From: Chloroflexota bacterium
Lineage (GTDB): Bacteria > Chloroflexota > Dehalococcoidia > GIF9 > AB-539-J10
Assembly (NCBI GenBank): GCA_030604285.1
Contig: JAUVWD010000039.1
Location: forward strand, 1-7,033
Length of the DNA stretch: 7,033 nucleotides
Direction of reading: 5' to 3'
In this document: one piece after another, positions 1 to 6,376 of the stretch
How the letters are laid out: each line of letters begins with the position of its first letter
Position numbering within the stretch: position 1 is the stretch's first letter
Notes under the pieces: generated by a model
The model's input: only the letters and a program-made list of their open reading frames with translations
What the model was told of the DNA's origin: nothing
Databases searched by the model: none
Program-made: the position numbers and the translations under genes

Positions 1-221
1 GAAGGTTTTGGCTAAGGCGCAAAGACCAAGAAGTGCCATGGAGGCTCAGAGGAGGAACGGTTTATCGCTATTATCACCTTTTCTCCTATGGTGAGATCGA
101 AAAGCTACTGTCTGAAGCTGACTTCGAAATCCTCAACATATCTCCGGAGAAATCCTACCGCTCACCCATAAAGAACTTCTCCCGCAACATATGCGCGTTG
201 ATAAAGAAGCAATGCCAGTGA
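1..221 (+). CDS. Class I SAM-dependent methyltransferase, Trm9/ABH8-like, C-terminal fragment
   Basis: The frame is open from the left edge (first full codon at base 3) to TGA at 219-221, giving about 72 residues with no start in the window. It therefore looks like the end of a gene beginning upstream; the GTG at 33 is internal. The segment runs from a basic stretch through QEVPWRLRGGTVYRYYHLFS, then GEIEKLLSEADFEI, and ends in a short hydrophobic strand (NICALIKK). A V-PW...YRYYH-F pattern followed by a GE-L...A-F helix is typical of the C-terminal part of Trm9/ABH8-type methyltransferases, which act on wobble uridine modifications in tRNA, and of many bacterial relatives of unknown substrate. 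The SAM-binding motif lies outside the window, so the substrate cannot be assigned. The gene converges on the sensor gene at 422-3493. Confidence 0.6.
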   Translation, partial: RFWLRRKDQEVPWRLRGGTVYRYYHLFSYGEIEKLLSEADFEILNISPEKSYRSPIKNFSRNICALIKKQCQ

Positions 222-421
222 CAGGCAATCAGTCGCCTACCGCGTCATAGCGAGCCCTTCGCATCTTGTCATTCTGAGGCAGCAAAGGGACTGAAGAGTC
301 TCGCTTGGGACAAACTCCGCGAAGCAATCTCATTCTGGCCTGGGGATTGCTTCAGCACTTCGTGCCTGGGAATGACAAAGGGAACAACGAGTTCGCAAGA
401 CAGAGAAGGAGCTCGCGCATA
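222..421. other. Convergent intergenic spacer, repeat-bearing
   Basis: This 200-base spacer lies between two genes that end facing each other. No credible coding frame is present, and most of it is occupied by the palindromic repeat element at 266-378. No hairpin followed by a T-run that would make a convincing intrinsic terminator was seen for either gene. Confidence 0.6.
266..378. repeat. MITE/REP-like element with 9-bp terminal inverted repeats
   Basis: TTGTCATTC at 266-274 is the exact reverse complement of GAATGACAA at 370-378, bounding a 113-base unit. Inside it, GAAGCAATC (321-329) pairs with GATTGCTTC (345-353) around a 15-base loop. The left part resembles a TCATTCTGAG...AGTCTCGC repeat and the right part a GATTGCTTC...AATGACAAAG repeat, so it may be a hybrid of two related families. 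The TGTCATT end matches the element at 3692-4084. No flanking target duplication is apparent and no transposase is present. Confidence 0.6.
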
Positions 422-3400
422 CTACCCCTCCTCACCACCTGCCTCTTCCCCTACTTTCACTCTCTCAGGATAGCCGGCTTCGACAAGACGAATGAAAACT
501 TCCACCAGCTCAGGGTCAAACTCTGTGCCGACACCTTTCCTGAGCGCTTCTACGGCCTTCTCATGAGGGTAGGCGCCGCGGTAAGGACGGGTGGAGACCA
601 TAGCGTCAAAGACATCGGCTATCGCCAGAATGCGAGCGTCCAAGACAATTGCCTCGCCTTTCAGCCCTTCAGGATAGCCGCTGCCATCCCAGCGCTCATG
701 GTGGTACAAGATGCCATCTCCGCAGGGAACTAAGCTGGGCACGTTTGCCACGATATTCGCTCCAAGGCGGGGATGAGATTTTATTACTTCCCAATCTTCA
801 GGCCTGAGCTTTCCCTTTTTGTTGAGTATACTATCGGGAATGGCAATCTTGCCAATATCGTGAAGCAAGGCGGCGGTGCTTATCCTGGATACCTCGTCGG
901 GGGGCAAGCCGATGGCTTCAGCCAAAGCTACAGCATAGGCGTTGACTTTCCTTGAATGACCATAGACATAGGGATCCCTGGCCTCCACTGCTGCGGCTAA
1001 CGCGTAAACGGCACTTAAGCCACTACCCCTGGTGTAGATGCCCGACTCTGGTACTGGCTCAGATAGAATTTTGGAAGAAAGATAGACTCGATTTCCGCCA
1101 GTTCGCTTGGCGTAATAAAGAGCCGTATCCGCTGACGTCACAAGCTCGCCCGACATCAGTCCATCTGAAGGGTAGCTAGCCAAACCAACGCTGCAGGTCA
1201 CTGCAATTTCCTTTGCTTTCATTTCGGTATCAATCTGGGCTCGAACTCTTTCAGCCACGGTGTAGGCATCCTCCACGGTTGTCTGAGGCAAAATGACAAC
1301 GAATTCGTCACCACCGTAACGGAAAGCTTGATCCGCACTCCTGATAGAGTCCTTGATAATCCTGCCTATTTGCCTCAGAACTTCATCCCCAGAGGGATGT
1401 CCATATATATCGTTGTATGTCTTAAAGCCATCAAGGTCAAGCAGCAATAAGGAGAATGTGCCACCATAGCGTGAATGGAGAGCGATTCCCCCGTTAAGCT
1501 GTTCCTCGAAATGGCGTCGGTTAAATAGCTGAGTAAGCTCATCAATACGGCTGCTCTCCTCAACCTTAGCATAAAGCTGGGAATTCTCGATAGGCATAGC
1601 AATCTGTAGAGCCAAATGCTCCAAGATTCTTATTTGCTTAAGGCTGTAAGCATCGGGGCGGCGAGTAGCCAAAATCAGACTGCCAATAGCCCTACCTTCG
1701 GCGATCAATGGCAAGTAGACAATGGAGCGAATTCCCTGCCTTAGGTGATACTCTCCAGTCCAGAATCTATGGTGTCGTGCCAGATCGGCTTCATATAAGC
1801 TTTTCTTCTCTGTGCAAACCCTCTCCGCGGCTGTCCCCTTAACTGGTATCTCCTCTCCCGTCTGCCACGCTGAACCAATAGTGCTAGATAGAGCCAAGAA
1901 GCGAAGCTGGTCTCCTTGAATCAAAGCCACTGTTGCCCACTCAACATCAACAAACTCCTTTAAGTCGTGAGCAAACCTCTCAAATATCTCCTGGATGTTA
2001 ACGCTGGAGGTTATCACTGCGGTCAATCGGTTAATCAGGGTTAATTCCTCGTCCCGCTCTCGCTGTTGCTCGTGGACGTATTCTTTTTTCATGCTCGCTG
2101 CTACATTACGGGCAACGAACTCCACTAGATCCATATCCTCAACAGTATAAAGCTGGTTGTTCTGCTTACTACCTACCGCCAGAACAGCCACAACCTCGCC
2201 CTCGTTCATTAAAGAGACAAATATCTCCACCTCGGCTGAGCGAATTTCCTCCTTTTCCTCCTGCCACATAGCCGCAAATTCAGGGAGAATGCTGAGGTTT
2301 CTTTCAGGCAATATTTGGGCCTTCTGGCTTAGCCAGGTGAGGACAGGGCTATCCCCCCTCAATCTCAGCTTTCGCATAGGATTATCTTCCACAGGAGGAT
2401 AGACGAATCGGGCACTGAAATCCTGGCTTTCGGTATAGGGCAAAAGCAAGCAGGCTCTTCGGCAGTCAATAGACTGAGAGAGCAGGGACACAAGTTCGCT
2501 GCCAAACTCCTGCAGAGAGGGAACACTGTGTGCTTTAGCGGTGAAGTCAGATAACCTCTTGCGATAATAATACCTTTGCCTGATGAGAGCGCGTTCCATC
2601 CCTTCCCGCAGAGGTCCACGGACCCTGTGTGCCAGGAATATGATGATCGGCATTCCTATGCCGAAGGCTAGCAACAATGTGGCAAAGTCAATGTTGAAGT
2701 CAAGCAACCGGTGGATAAGGAAGAAAAGAAGAGCGAAAAGACCTATTCCCAGACCGTAATAGCCTGCCCACGTCAGCCCACGACGCAAAACGACTCCGAC
2801 ATCTACCAGGCGATGTGCCACCACGGCGTAGGTCAGGATGCAAGCCAAGCCAAGGTTGCCAATATGAGCTAAAGGATACTCCCCTGCACCGGGAGCAAAA
2901 GAACTGAAGAGGAAGACTATCATCATGAAAGTGGCAACAAGCAAGTACGCGATTTGATTACGCTCTGAAGGCTCGGGCGAAGCCTTGCGCCTTTGCACCA
3001 ATGAGTATATGTCCCTGCCGGCCAGGGTAGGGAGGATAAGCAGACCAATGGCCAGAATCCAAATACCGTAGTCAACATTGATAATGTCACCGATTTCGAT
3101 GCTCTCCGGGATGTAACCCAAGGCCGCTAAGGCAACTGTGCCTATCACGAAAACATAAGCAACTGGTATCTTGCCGCGCTGAGGCCGAAAGAAAGAACAG
3201 AGAAAGTAATGGAATTGAACTACTGCCAATATGAGGAAACACAGTACAACTTTAACCAGAACGAGTTTGACTTCGTACTCCATGAAGAAATTGCTGCGGA
3301 AGAAGATATCACTGAGGCTCCACATCATGGCAGGAATCAGGAACAGGAAGAAAAGCCGTTGTTGCCTTTGCCACGGACGGTTGAAGAGCAAGATGACAAT

Positions 3401-3493
3401 TAGAGCGATGTAAACGACGGTAGCAATTAGAGGAATTAGAGCATGGGCATTCATAAGTAACGGTATTATTGGCATAAACCTGGAAGCTGTCAA
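422..3493 (-). CDS. Membrane sensor with two GAF domains, GGDEF diguanylate cyclase and HD-GYP phosphodiesterase
   Basis: A 1023-residue protein predicted to both make and hydrolyse cyclic di-GMP at the inner face of the membrane. About nine hydrophobic segments lie between residues 18 and 291, resembling the seven-helix sensor region of some histidine kinases plus two extra helices. Two GAF-like domains follow (about 327-467 and 500-640), with charged linker helices at 470-490 and 637-650. The GGDEF domain (about 645-808) has Asp686 and Asp688 in LDLDGFK and an intact GGDEF at 727-731; RSAD at 718-721 sits five residues upstream, where the inhibitory RxxD I-site belongs. The HD-GYP domain (about 830-1005) keeps His846, HD at 878-879, HP at 907-908, HHERWDGSGYP at 931-941 and DVFDA at 960-964. 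The start is TTG at 3491-3493; an in-frame TAG lies just upstream at 3500-3502. ATG codons at residues 7 and 14 are alternatives. The GAF ligand is unknown. Confidence 0.93.
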   Translation of the reverse strand: MTASRFMPIIPLLMNAHALIPLIATVVYIALIVILLFNRPWQRQQRLFFLFLIPAMMWSLSDIFFRSNFFMEYEVKLVLVKVVLCFLILAVVQFHYFLCSFFRPQRGKIPVAYVFVIGTVALAALGYIPESIEIGDIINVDYGIWILAIGLLILPTLAGRDIYSLVQRRKASPEPSERNQIAYLLVATFMMIVFLFSSFAPGAGEYPLAHIGNLGLACILTYAVVAHRLVDVGVVLRRGLTWAGYYGLGIGLFALLFFLIHRLLDFNIDFATLLLAFGIGMPIIIFLAHRVRGPLREGMERALIRQRYYYRKRLSDFTAKAHSVPSLQEFGSELVSLLSQSIDCRRACLLLPYTESQDFSARFVYPPVEDNPMRKLRLRGDSPVLTWLSQKAQILPERNLSILPEFAAMWQEEKEEIRSAEVEIFVSLMNEGEVVAVLAVGSKQNNQLYTVEDMDLVEFVARNVAASMKKEYVHEQQRERDEELTLINRLTAVITSSVNIQEIFERFAHDLKEFVDVEWATVALIQGDQLRFLALSSTIGSAWQTGEEIPVKGTAAERVCTEKKSLYEADLARHHRFWTGEYHLRQGIRSIVYLPLIAEGRAIGSLILATRRPDAYSLKQIRILEHLALQIAMPIENSQLYAKVEESSRIDELTQLFNRRHFEEQLNGGIALHSRYGGTFSLLLLDLDGFKTYNDIYGHPSGDEVLRQIGRIIKDSIRSADQAFRYGGDEFVVILPQTTVEDAYTVAERVRAQIDTEMKAKEIAVTCSVGLASYPSDGLMSGELVTSADTALYYAKRTGGNRVYLSSKILSEPVPESGIYTRGSGLSAVYALAAAVEARDPYVYGHSRKVNAYAVALAEAIGLPPDEVSRISTAALLHDIGKIAIPDSILNKKGKLRPEDWEVIKSHPRLGANIVANVPSLVPCGDGILYHHERWDGSGYPEGLKGEAIVLDARILAIADVFDAMVSTRPYRGAYPHEKAVEALRKGVGTEFDPELVEVFIRLVEAGYPERVKVGEEAGGEEG

Positions 3494-3513
3494 GAGGAAC
3501 TAAAGTACTCCTC
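3494..3513 (-). promoter_or_regulatory. Shine-Dalgarno for the sensor gene, inside a small hairpin
   Basis: On the minus strand GAGGAG (3508-3513) lies 14 bases before the TTG start, rather far for a Shine-Dalgarno sequence. The same bases can pair with TCCTC at 3494-3498, next to the start, with an ACT/AGT pairing closer to the loop. The ribosome site could thus be partly masked in the folded mRNA. The long spacing also leaves room for a downstream start at ATG 3473-3475. Confidence 0.3.
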
Positions 3514-3657
3514 TTAACCCGCTTTGTCCCTGCGAGGAGCGCCAGCAGTTGTGAGGCATAGCCGAAGGAAACCTGGAGCCGGGTTCCTCGCCTGCCCTAG
3601 GAACAAGCTTCCCAATTCAGAACGATCATAAGATTGCCACGCCTTCGGCTTGCGCAA

Positions 3658-3683
3658 GAGACTGCTTCGCTCCGCTCGCAATG
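3658..3683 (+). repeat. Dispersed 26-bp repeat, copy 1
   Basis: The 26 bases start GAGACTGCTTCGCT and end CGCTCGCAATG. They match copy 2 at 4056-4081 at 25 of 26 positions (TCCGC here, TGCGC there). The last nine bases (3675-3683) also form a perfect inverted repeat with CATTGCGAG at 3695-3703 across the C-run. Confidence 0.7.
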
Positions 3684-3702
3684 CCCCCCCATGTCATTGC
3701 GA

Positions 3703-3739
3703 GGCACGTCAGTGTAGTGCAAGGCTTTAGCCTCGTGCC
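3703..3739. repeat. Nested palindrome with GGCTTTAGCC core
   Basis: GGCACG (3703-3708) pairs with CGTGCC (3734-3739), and within it AGGCT/AGCCT (3722-3733) forms a tight hairpin around TT. Related cores occur at 3929-3950 and 6752-6771. Confidence 0.5.
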
Positions 3740-3751
3740 GGGGAGGAGGGC

Positions 3752-3769
3752 ACGACCCTAAAGGGTCGT
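3752..3769. repeat. 18-bp near-perfect palindrome
   Basis: ACGACCCT (3752-3759) and AGGGTCGT (3762-3769) are exact reverse complements separated by AA. There is no following T-run on either strand, so it is listed as a repeat hairpin rather than a terminator. Confidence 0.65.
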
Positions 3770-3899
3770 ACTACATCTATGGCATTGCCACGCCTTGAGG
3801 TCGCAATGGCAAGGAGGCAAGACTCGCAATGGCTGTGCGGGTTACCGTGGTTCAGGGCCATGCCTCACAATAGGGGGCAGACAATATTGCCCGCCTCAC

Positions 3900-3921
3900 C
3901 AACGTAGCTGTGGGTCCTTAG
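3900..3921 (+). repeat. Direct repeat CAACGTAGCTGTG...TTAG, copy 1
   Basis: The 13-mer CAACGTAGCTGTG followed by a short variable segment and TTAG recurs at 3964-3984, 64 bases away. The hairpin at 3929-3950 lies between the two copies, as if they flank or belong to a repeating unit. Confidence 0.5.
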
Positions 3922-3928
3922 ATCTACA

Positions 3929-3950
3929 GGGCGAGACTAAAGCCTCACCC
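3929..3950. repeat. Imperfect palindrome around ACTAAAGC
   Basis: GGGCGAG on the left faces CTCACCC on the right, with one mismatched pair, around a short centre. It is a sequence relative of the GGCTTTAGCC hairpin at 3703-3739. Confidence 0.5.
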
Positions 3951-3963
3951 TACGATTGGGAAA

Positions 3964-3984
3964 CAACGTAGCTGTGCGACTTAG
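3964..3984 (+). repeat. Direct repeat CAACGTAGCTGTG...TTAG, copy 2
   Basis: This is the second copy of the repeat at 3900-3921. The first 13 bases are identical and the variable middle is one base shorter. Confidence 0.5.
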
Positions 3985-4055
3985 TCCCAGGGACAGGGAT
4001 TGAAATGTCGCCCTTTCTGTCTTTCCGGGGGAACAAGCGCCGCCGCAATCCCAGA

Positions 4056-4081
4056 GAGACTGCTTCGCTGCGCTCGCAATG
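4056..4081 (+). repeat. Dispersed 26-bp repeat, copy 2
   Basis: It matches copy 1 at 3658-3683 except for one base. Its right end forms part of the 12-bp inverted repeat closing at 4084, 17 bases past the stop codon of the GH3 gene. Confidence 0.7.
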
Positions 4082-4101
4082 ACAGTTCAAACTGGGCTCG
4101 C

Positions 4102-5775
4102 CTACCGAGTGGCCGCTCGCTCAGCTTCAGTTGCCGCCACGGCTTCCACCATCACCTTTGGAGCTCCAAGCAGAGAAAGCATCTTGTCAGAGGGATTAAT
4201 ATGAGCCGGCTTCAGATGGCCCAAGTCAGCGCCTTCAGCCTCTCGTTGCGAGATAAAGTTGCCAAAAGCGCCCTGGGGAAGGAAGGTAACTTGTACTGGT
4301 TTTAGCCCAAGCACGGTCTCTGGGTCGCCATAAGCGCTGTAGATATTGTAGTGATATACATTGTCCAATTTTAGAAACTCGTCATATACCGCCGCTGCTA
4401 CAGCTTTTTCACTGGCGATGTAGTCACCTTTGGGCTCAATATAAACGTGGAGTAGCGGCTTATCACCGACTACTCGTTTGCATGCCGCCCAATCGGCATA
4501 AGGAACGCCGCTGTTTTCAATTGCCTCCCAGATCAACTTCTCCGTCAGGTGACCAAATCCGGTGATATCAATAAGGTCATCAGCCCTGCTATGAAATACC
4601 ATCTGTGGAATATCAATGTTTAGCTTCTCATTTCGCAGCGATGTTATCCTAATCATATCGCCAATTCTGTGCCTGGTCATGATGCCGCCATGAAGGTTAG
4701 TGATGACTATCTCATATTTTTCACCAGCTTTCACCTCATCCAGCAAAATGGTTTTCGGCTGGTAGGAATGATCCAATTGCCATTTGAAATGTTCCCTCTC
4801 TGGGATAAACTCAAAGAAGTTCAGATTGGGAACAAAAGTCATACCTTCGTAGTCCCAGGTCTGCGTGGCATAAACACAGCCTTCAGTGCCGGCATATAGC
4901 TCAAGAGGACACTTCCCCCACAGTTCTTGCACCTTTTTCTGAAAAATGGCGCTGTCTGTACCACCACCCAGAATTCCTTTGATCGACCAGATGTCTTTGG
5001 GCAGCATAGGCCGACGAGCTAGTTTGCTCTTGACTAATCCCCTTGTCACACGGAACAGCGCCTTGGGATGAGCCAACAGAAAGCGAACATTTATCTTTCC
5101 CGATTGCTGCTTCAACTGCCCTCCCACGGCAACCAGAACAGAGGGCAACCCACCAAAACCATCAAGACCTCGATACAGAGCCTCCTGAAAGCCAAGCTTT
5201 ACCTTTTGTGTGAATAACATTTCCTCGCCACCATTGGAAGGCAGAAAGTCGCAGTCGGTGGCCCGTCGAACAAATTCGCCGATCGCACCCGTGGCATAGG
5301 AAGGAGGACCCAGGGTAAAGAGCACCTTCATATGTCGTCTTAACCTGGAAGCATCACCACGTCTATCACAAAGCGCAAACAGGGTAAGAGCTCCACACAC
5401 CTTCTCACATTCAGCGACGAAATCCTCTGGCATGGGCACCCACTTAACATCGTATTTACCAGTGTAGCCCGAAGTTCGCACCCAGTGGGCGACCTTTGCC
5501 GGCAATACATCTTCCCTTTTCTCCACAAGCTCAGGACAATAATCGGCGTAGGTGGTCAAGGGCACCTGCTCCCTGAACGCCTCCACGGTTTCAGGCATAG
5601 CTCCGCGCATAACCTTCCTGCCCAGCTCGCAATTCTTTAGCAGATCAATTTGCTCCAGAAGGAGCCTGTTCTGAATGGACATGAATTGCTCCAAACTCAG
5701 GTCAATAAAGCCGCAACACATCTGCCATAGCTCTTCCTTCCTACCCTGACGCAATAAATCAATCGGCCTTACCAT
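4102..5775 (-). CDS. GH3 family protein (acyl-adenylating amido synthetase-like)
   Basis: A 557-residue cytoplasmic protein of the GH3 branch of the adenylate-forming (ANL) superfamily. Plant GH3 enzymes activate a carboxylic acid with ATP and join it to an amino acid; bacterial members mostly lack a known substrate. The three nucleotide motifs can be followed: TSGYTGK at 101-107 (plant SSGTSxG), YAGTEG at 294-299 (plant YASSE) and RHRIGDMIRI at 368-377 (plant YRxGD). SRADDLIDITG at 396-406 leads into the C-terminal domain, and LKPAHI at 521-526 resembles the conserved end of the family. Length is near that of full GH3 proteins, with no break. Tyr104 replaces the usual Thr of motif 1, which is odd but may be a subfamily trait. 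ATG 5773-5775 has a strong ribosome site. The ribbon-helix-helix gene lies 145 bases upstream. Acyl and amine substrates cannot be read from the sequence. Confidence 0.88.
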   Translation of the reverse strand: MVRPIDLLRQGRKEELWQMCCGFIDLSLEQFMSIQNRLLLEQIDLLKNCELGRKVMRGAMPETVEAFREQVPLTTYADYCPELVEKREDVLPAKVAHWVRTSGYTGKYDVKWVPMPEDFVAECEKVCGALTLFALCDRRGDASRLRRHMKVLFTLGPPSYATGAIGEFVRRATDCDFLPSNGGEEMLFTQKVKLGFQEALYRGLDGFGGLPSVLVAVGGQLKQQSGKINVRFLLAHPKALFRVTRGLVKSKLARRPMLPKDIWSIKGILGGGTDSAIFQKKVQELWGKCPLELYAGTEGCVYATQTWDYEGMTFVPNLNFFEFIPEREHFKWQLDHSYQPKTILLDEVKAGEKYEIVITNLHGGIMTRHRIGDMIRITSLRNEKLNIDIPQMVFHSRADDLIDITGFGHLTEKLIWEAIENSGVPYADWAACKRVVGDKPLLHVYIEPKGDYIASEKAVAAAVYDEFLKLDNVYHYNIYSAYGDPETVLGLKPVQVTFLPQGAFGNFISQREAEGADLGHLKPAHINPSDKMLSLLGAPKVMVEAVAATEAERAATR

Positions 5776-5780
5776 AGCAC

Positions 5781-5786
5781 ACCTCC
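5781..5786 (-). promoter_or_regulatory. Ribosome binding site of the GH3 gene
   Basis: GGAGGT on the minus strand stands five bases before ATG 5773-5775. This near-perfect Shine-Dalgarno fixes the start of the GH3 gene. Confidence 0.8.
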
Positions 5787-5895
5787 AAGCTAGTTCAGTT
5801 TGGGGACACTATGGCAGGCCTTGAAGCTGGTTGGAAAGTGATTGAGTTCTAGAAGATAGTTCTATTCAAAGCTGTAGAAGTTGTGACTCAGAGGA

Positions 5896-5920
5896 AAATT
5901 TGCGAGGAAATAGCGAATTT
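5896..5920. repeat. Imperfect inverted repeat immediately after the ribbon-helix-helix stop
   Basis: AAATTTGC (5896-5903) and GCGAATTT (5913-5920) pair at seven of eight positions around a nine-base loop, directly abutting the stop codon at 5921-5923. On the minus-strand transcript it ends in a short U-stretch (AAAUUUUCC), so it could act as a weak terminator or an RNA 3' stabiliser. It lies between this gene and GH3, so strong termination here would split the supposed operon. Confidence 0.3.
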
Positions 5921-6241
5921 CTAAGAGTTTTTGCCCTTTCCCAATCCACCTAGAGATTGCAGGCTTTGGCTCAACTTTTCAATTTCTTTATCCTTAGGCT
6001 CCTTGCCCAGCTCCAATCCATAGCTGATAAAGAAATCTAGGAAGCTGCGCAGCATCTCTTTTATCCCCTGCTCAAACTGGCAAAACTCCTCTCTGGTTAC
6101 CCCGTCTTGCCTTTTGCTTTCCTCCTCCAATCGGCTGTCGATAAGAAAGTTGATGAACTCGGACCGGTTCAGATCGCCACGATTAGCGTCTATCCTTTGC
6201 ACCAGTTCACCATCTACTATCAACATCCTTTTCTCAGACAT
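5921..6241 (-). CDS. Small ribbon-helix-helix (CopG/Arc-like) DNA-binding protein
   Basis: A 106-residue protein whose first 41 residues fit the ribbon-helix-helix fold. A short strand RMLIVD (5-10) would pair with its partner in a dimer and touch the DNA major groove; helix 1 covers about 11-21, and helix 2 begins with the hallmark NRSEFI (25-30) and runs to 41. The rest (about 47-97) looks like amphipathic helix, including MLRSFLDFFISYGLELG, and could serve oligomerisation or partner binding; the tail is Gly/Lys-rich. The start ATG at 6239-6241 is preceded by GGGAG six bases away. It lies between the winged-helix gene (135 bases upstream) and GH3 (145 bases downstream) on the same strand, so regulation of this cluster is a reasonable guess. 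Family membership rests on pattern only. Confidence 0.7.
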   Translation of the reverse strand: MSEKRMLIVDGELVQRIDANRGDLNRSEFINFLIDSRLEEESKRQDGVTREEFCQFEQGIKEMLRSFLDFFISYGLELGKEPKDKEIEKLSQSLQSLGGLGKGKNS

Positions 6242-6247
6242 GCAGCT

Positions 6248-6252
6248 CTCCC
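6248..6252 (-). promoter_or_regulatory. Ribosome binding site of the ribbon-helix-helix gene
   Basis: GGGAG on the minus strand, six bases before ATG 6239-6241, supports that start. No convincing separate sigma-70 promoter was found in the 135 bases upstream, which fits read-through from the winged-helix gene. Confidence 0.6.
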
Positions 6253-6376
6253 AACATATCGTAACACCCTTGCACTAGCCCCACTGCGCCGAGCAGAACT
6301 TCGACGTGGTAGACAAGGCAGTTCTTCCTCAGTATGATGAATAACGTGTCATCCATCTAGCTAAACAACAGCACAC

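Larger units (their letters stand above)
3692..4084. repeat. Candidate composite MITE with perfect 12-bp terminal inverted repeats
   Basis: TGTCATTGCGAG at 3692-3703 is the exact reverse complement of CTCGCAATGACA at 4073-4084, bounding 393 bases with no coding capacity. Inner palindromes and direct repeats suggest several small elements nested or stacked inside the ends. No target-site duplication is obvious, so the ends could also belong to two separate repeats that happen to face each other. Confidence 0.45.
3494..4101. other. 608-base repeat-rich spacer between GH3 and sensor genes
   Basis: There is no credible gene in this stretch. It is a patchwork of short direct and inverted repeats, listed separately, typical of non-autonomous palindromic repeat families inserted into or beside each other. 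A further pair is ATTGCCACGCCTT, present exactly at 3633-3645 and 3784-3796; TCGCAATGGC occurs at 3801-3810 and 3824-3833. A run of seven C lies at 3684-3690. No clear sigma-70 promoter for the downstream sensor gene could be picked out, so its promoter is unlocated. Confidence 0.7.

Noticed and set aside
305..733. Plus-strand 142-codon frame
   Set aside because: It starts in the repeat element and runs antisense through the HD-GYP domain; no protein-like pattern is seen.
3752..3769. Intrinsic terminator
   Set aside because: The hairpin is strong but is followed by no T-run on either strand, and it sits among repeat-family palindromes.
3494..4101. CRISPR array
   Set aside because: Repeats are of mixed type, length and orientation with irregular spacing, and there are no cas genes in the window.
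4000..4305. Plus-strand 101-codon frame containing LLRCARNDS
   Set aside because: It begins in the repeat copy at 4056-4081 and continues antisense over the GH3 gene. Peptides of this kind are a familiar false product of such palindromic repeats.
6295..6325. Inverted repeat AGAACT/AGTTCT between the two regulator genes
   Set aside because: It has only six base pairs with a 19-base loop and no T-run, so it is likely chance.
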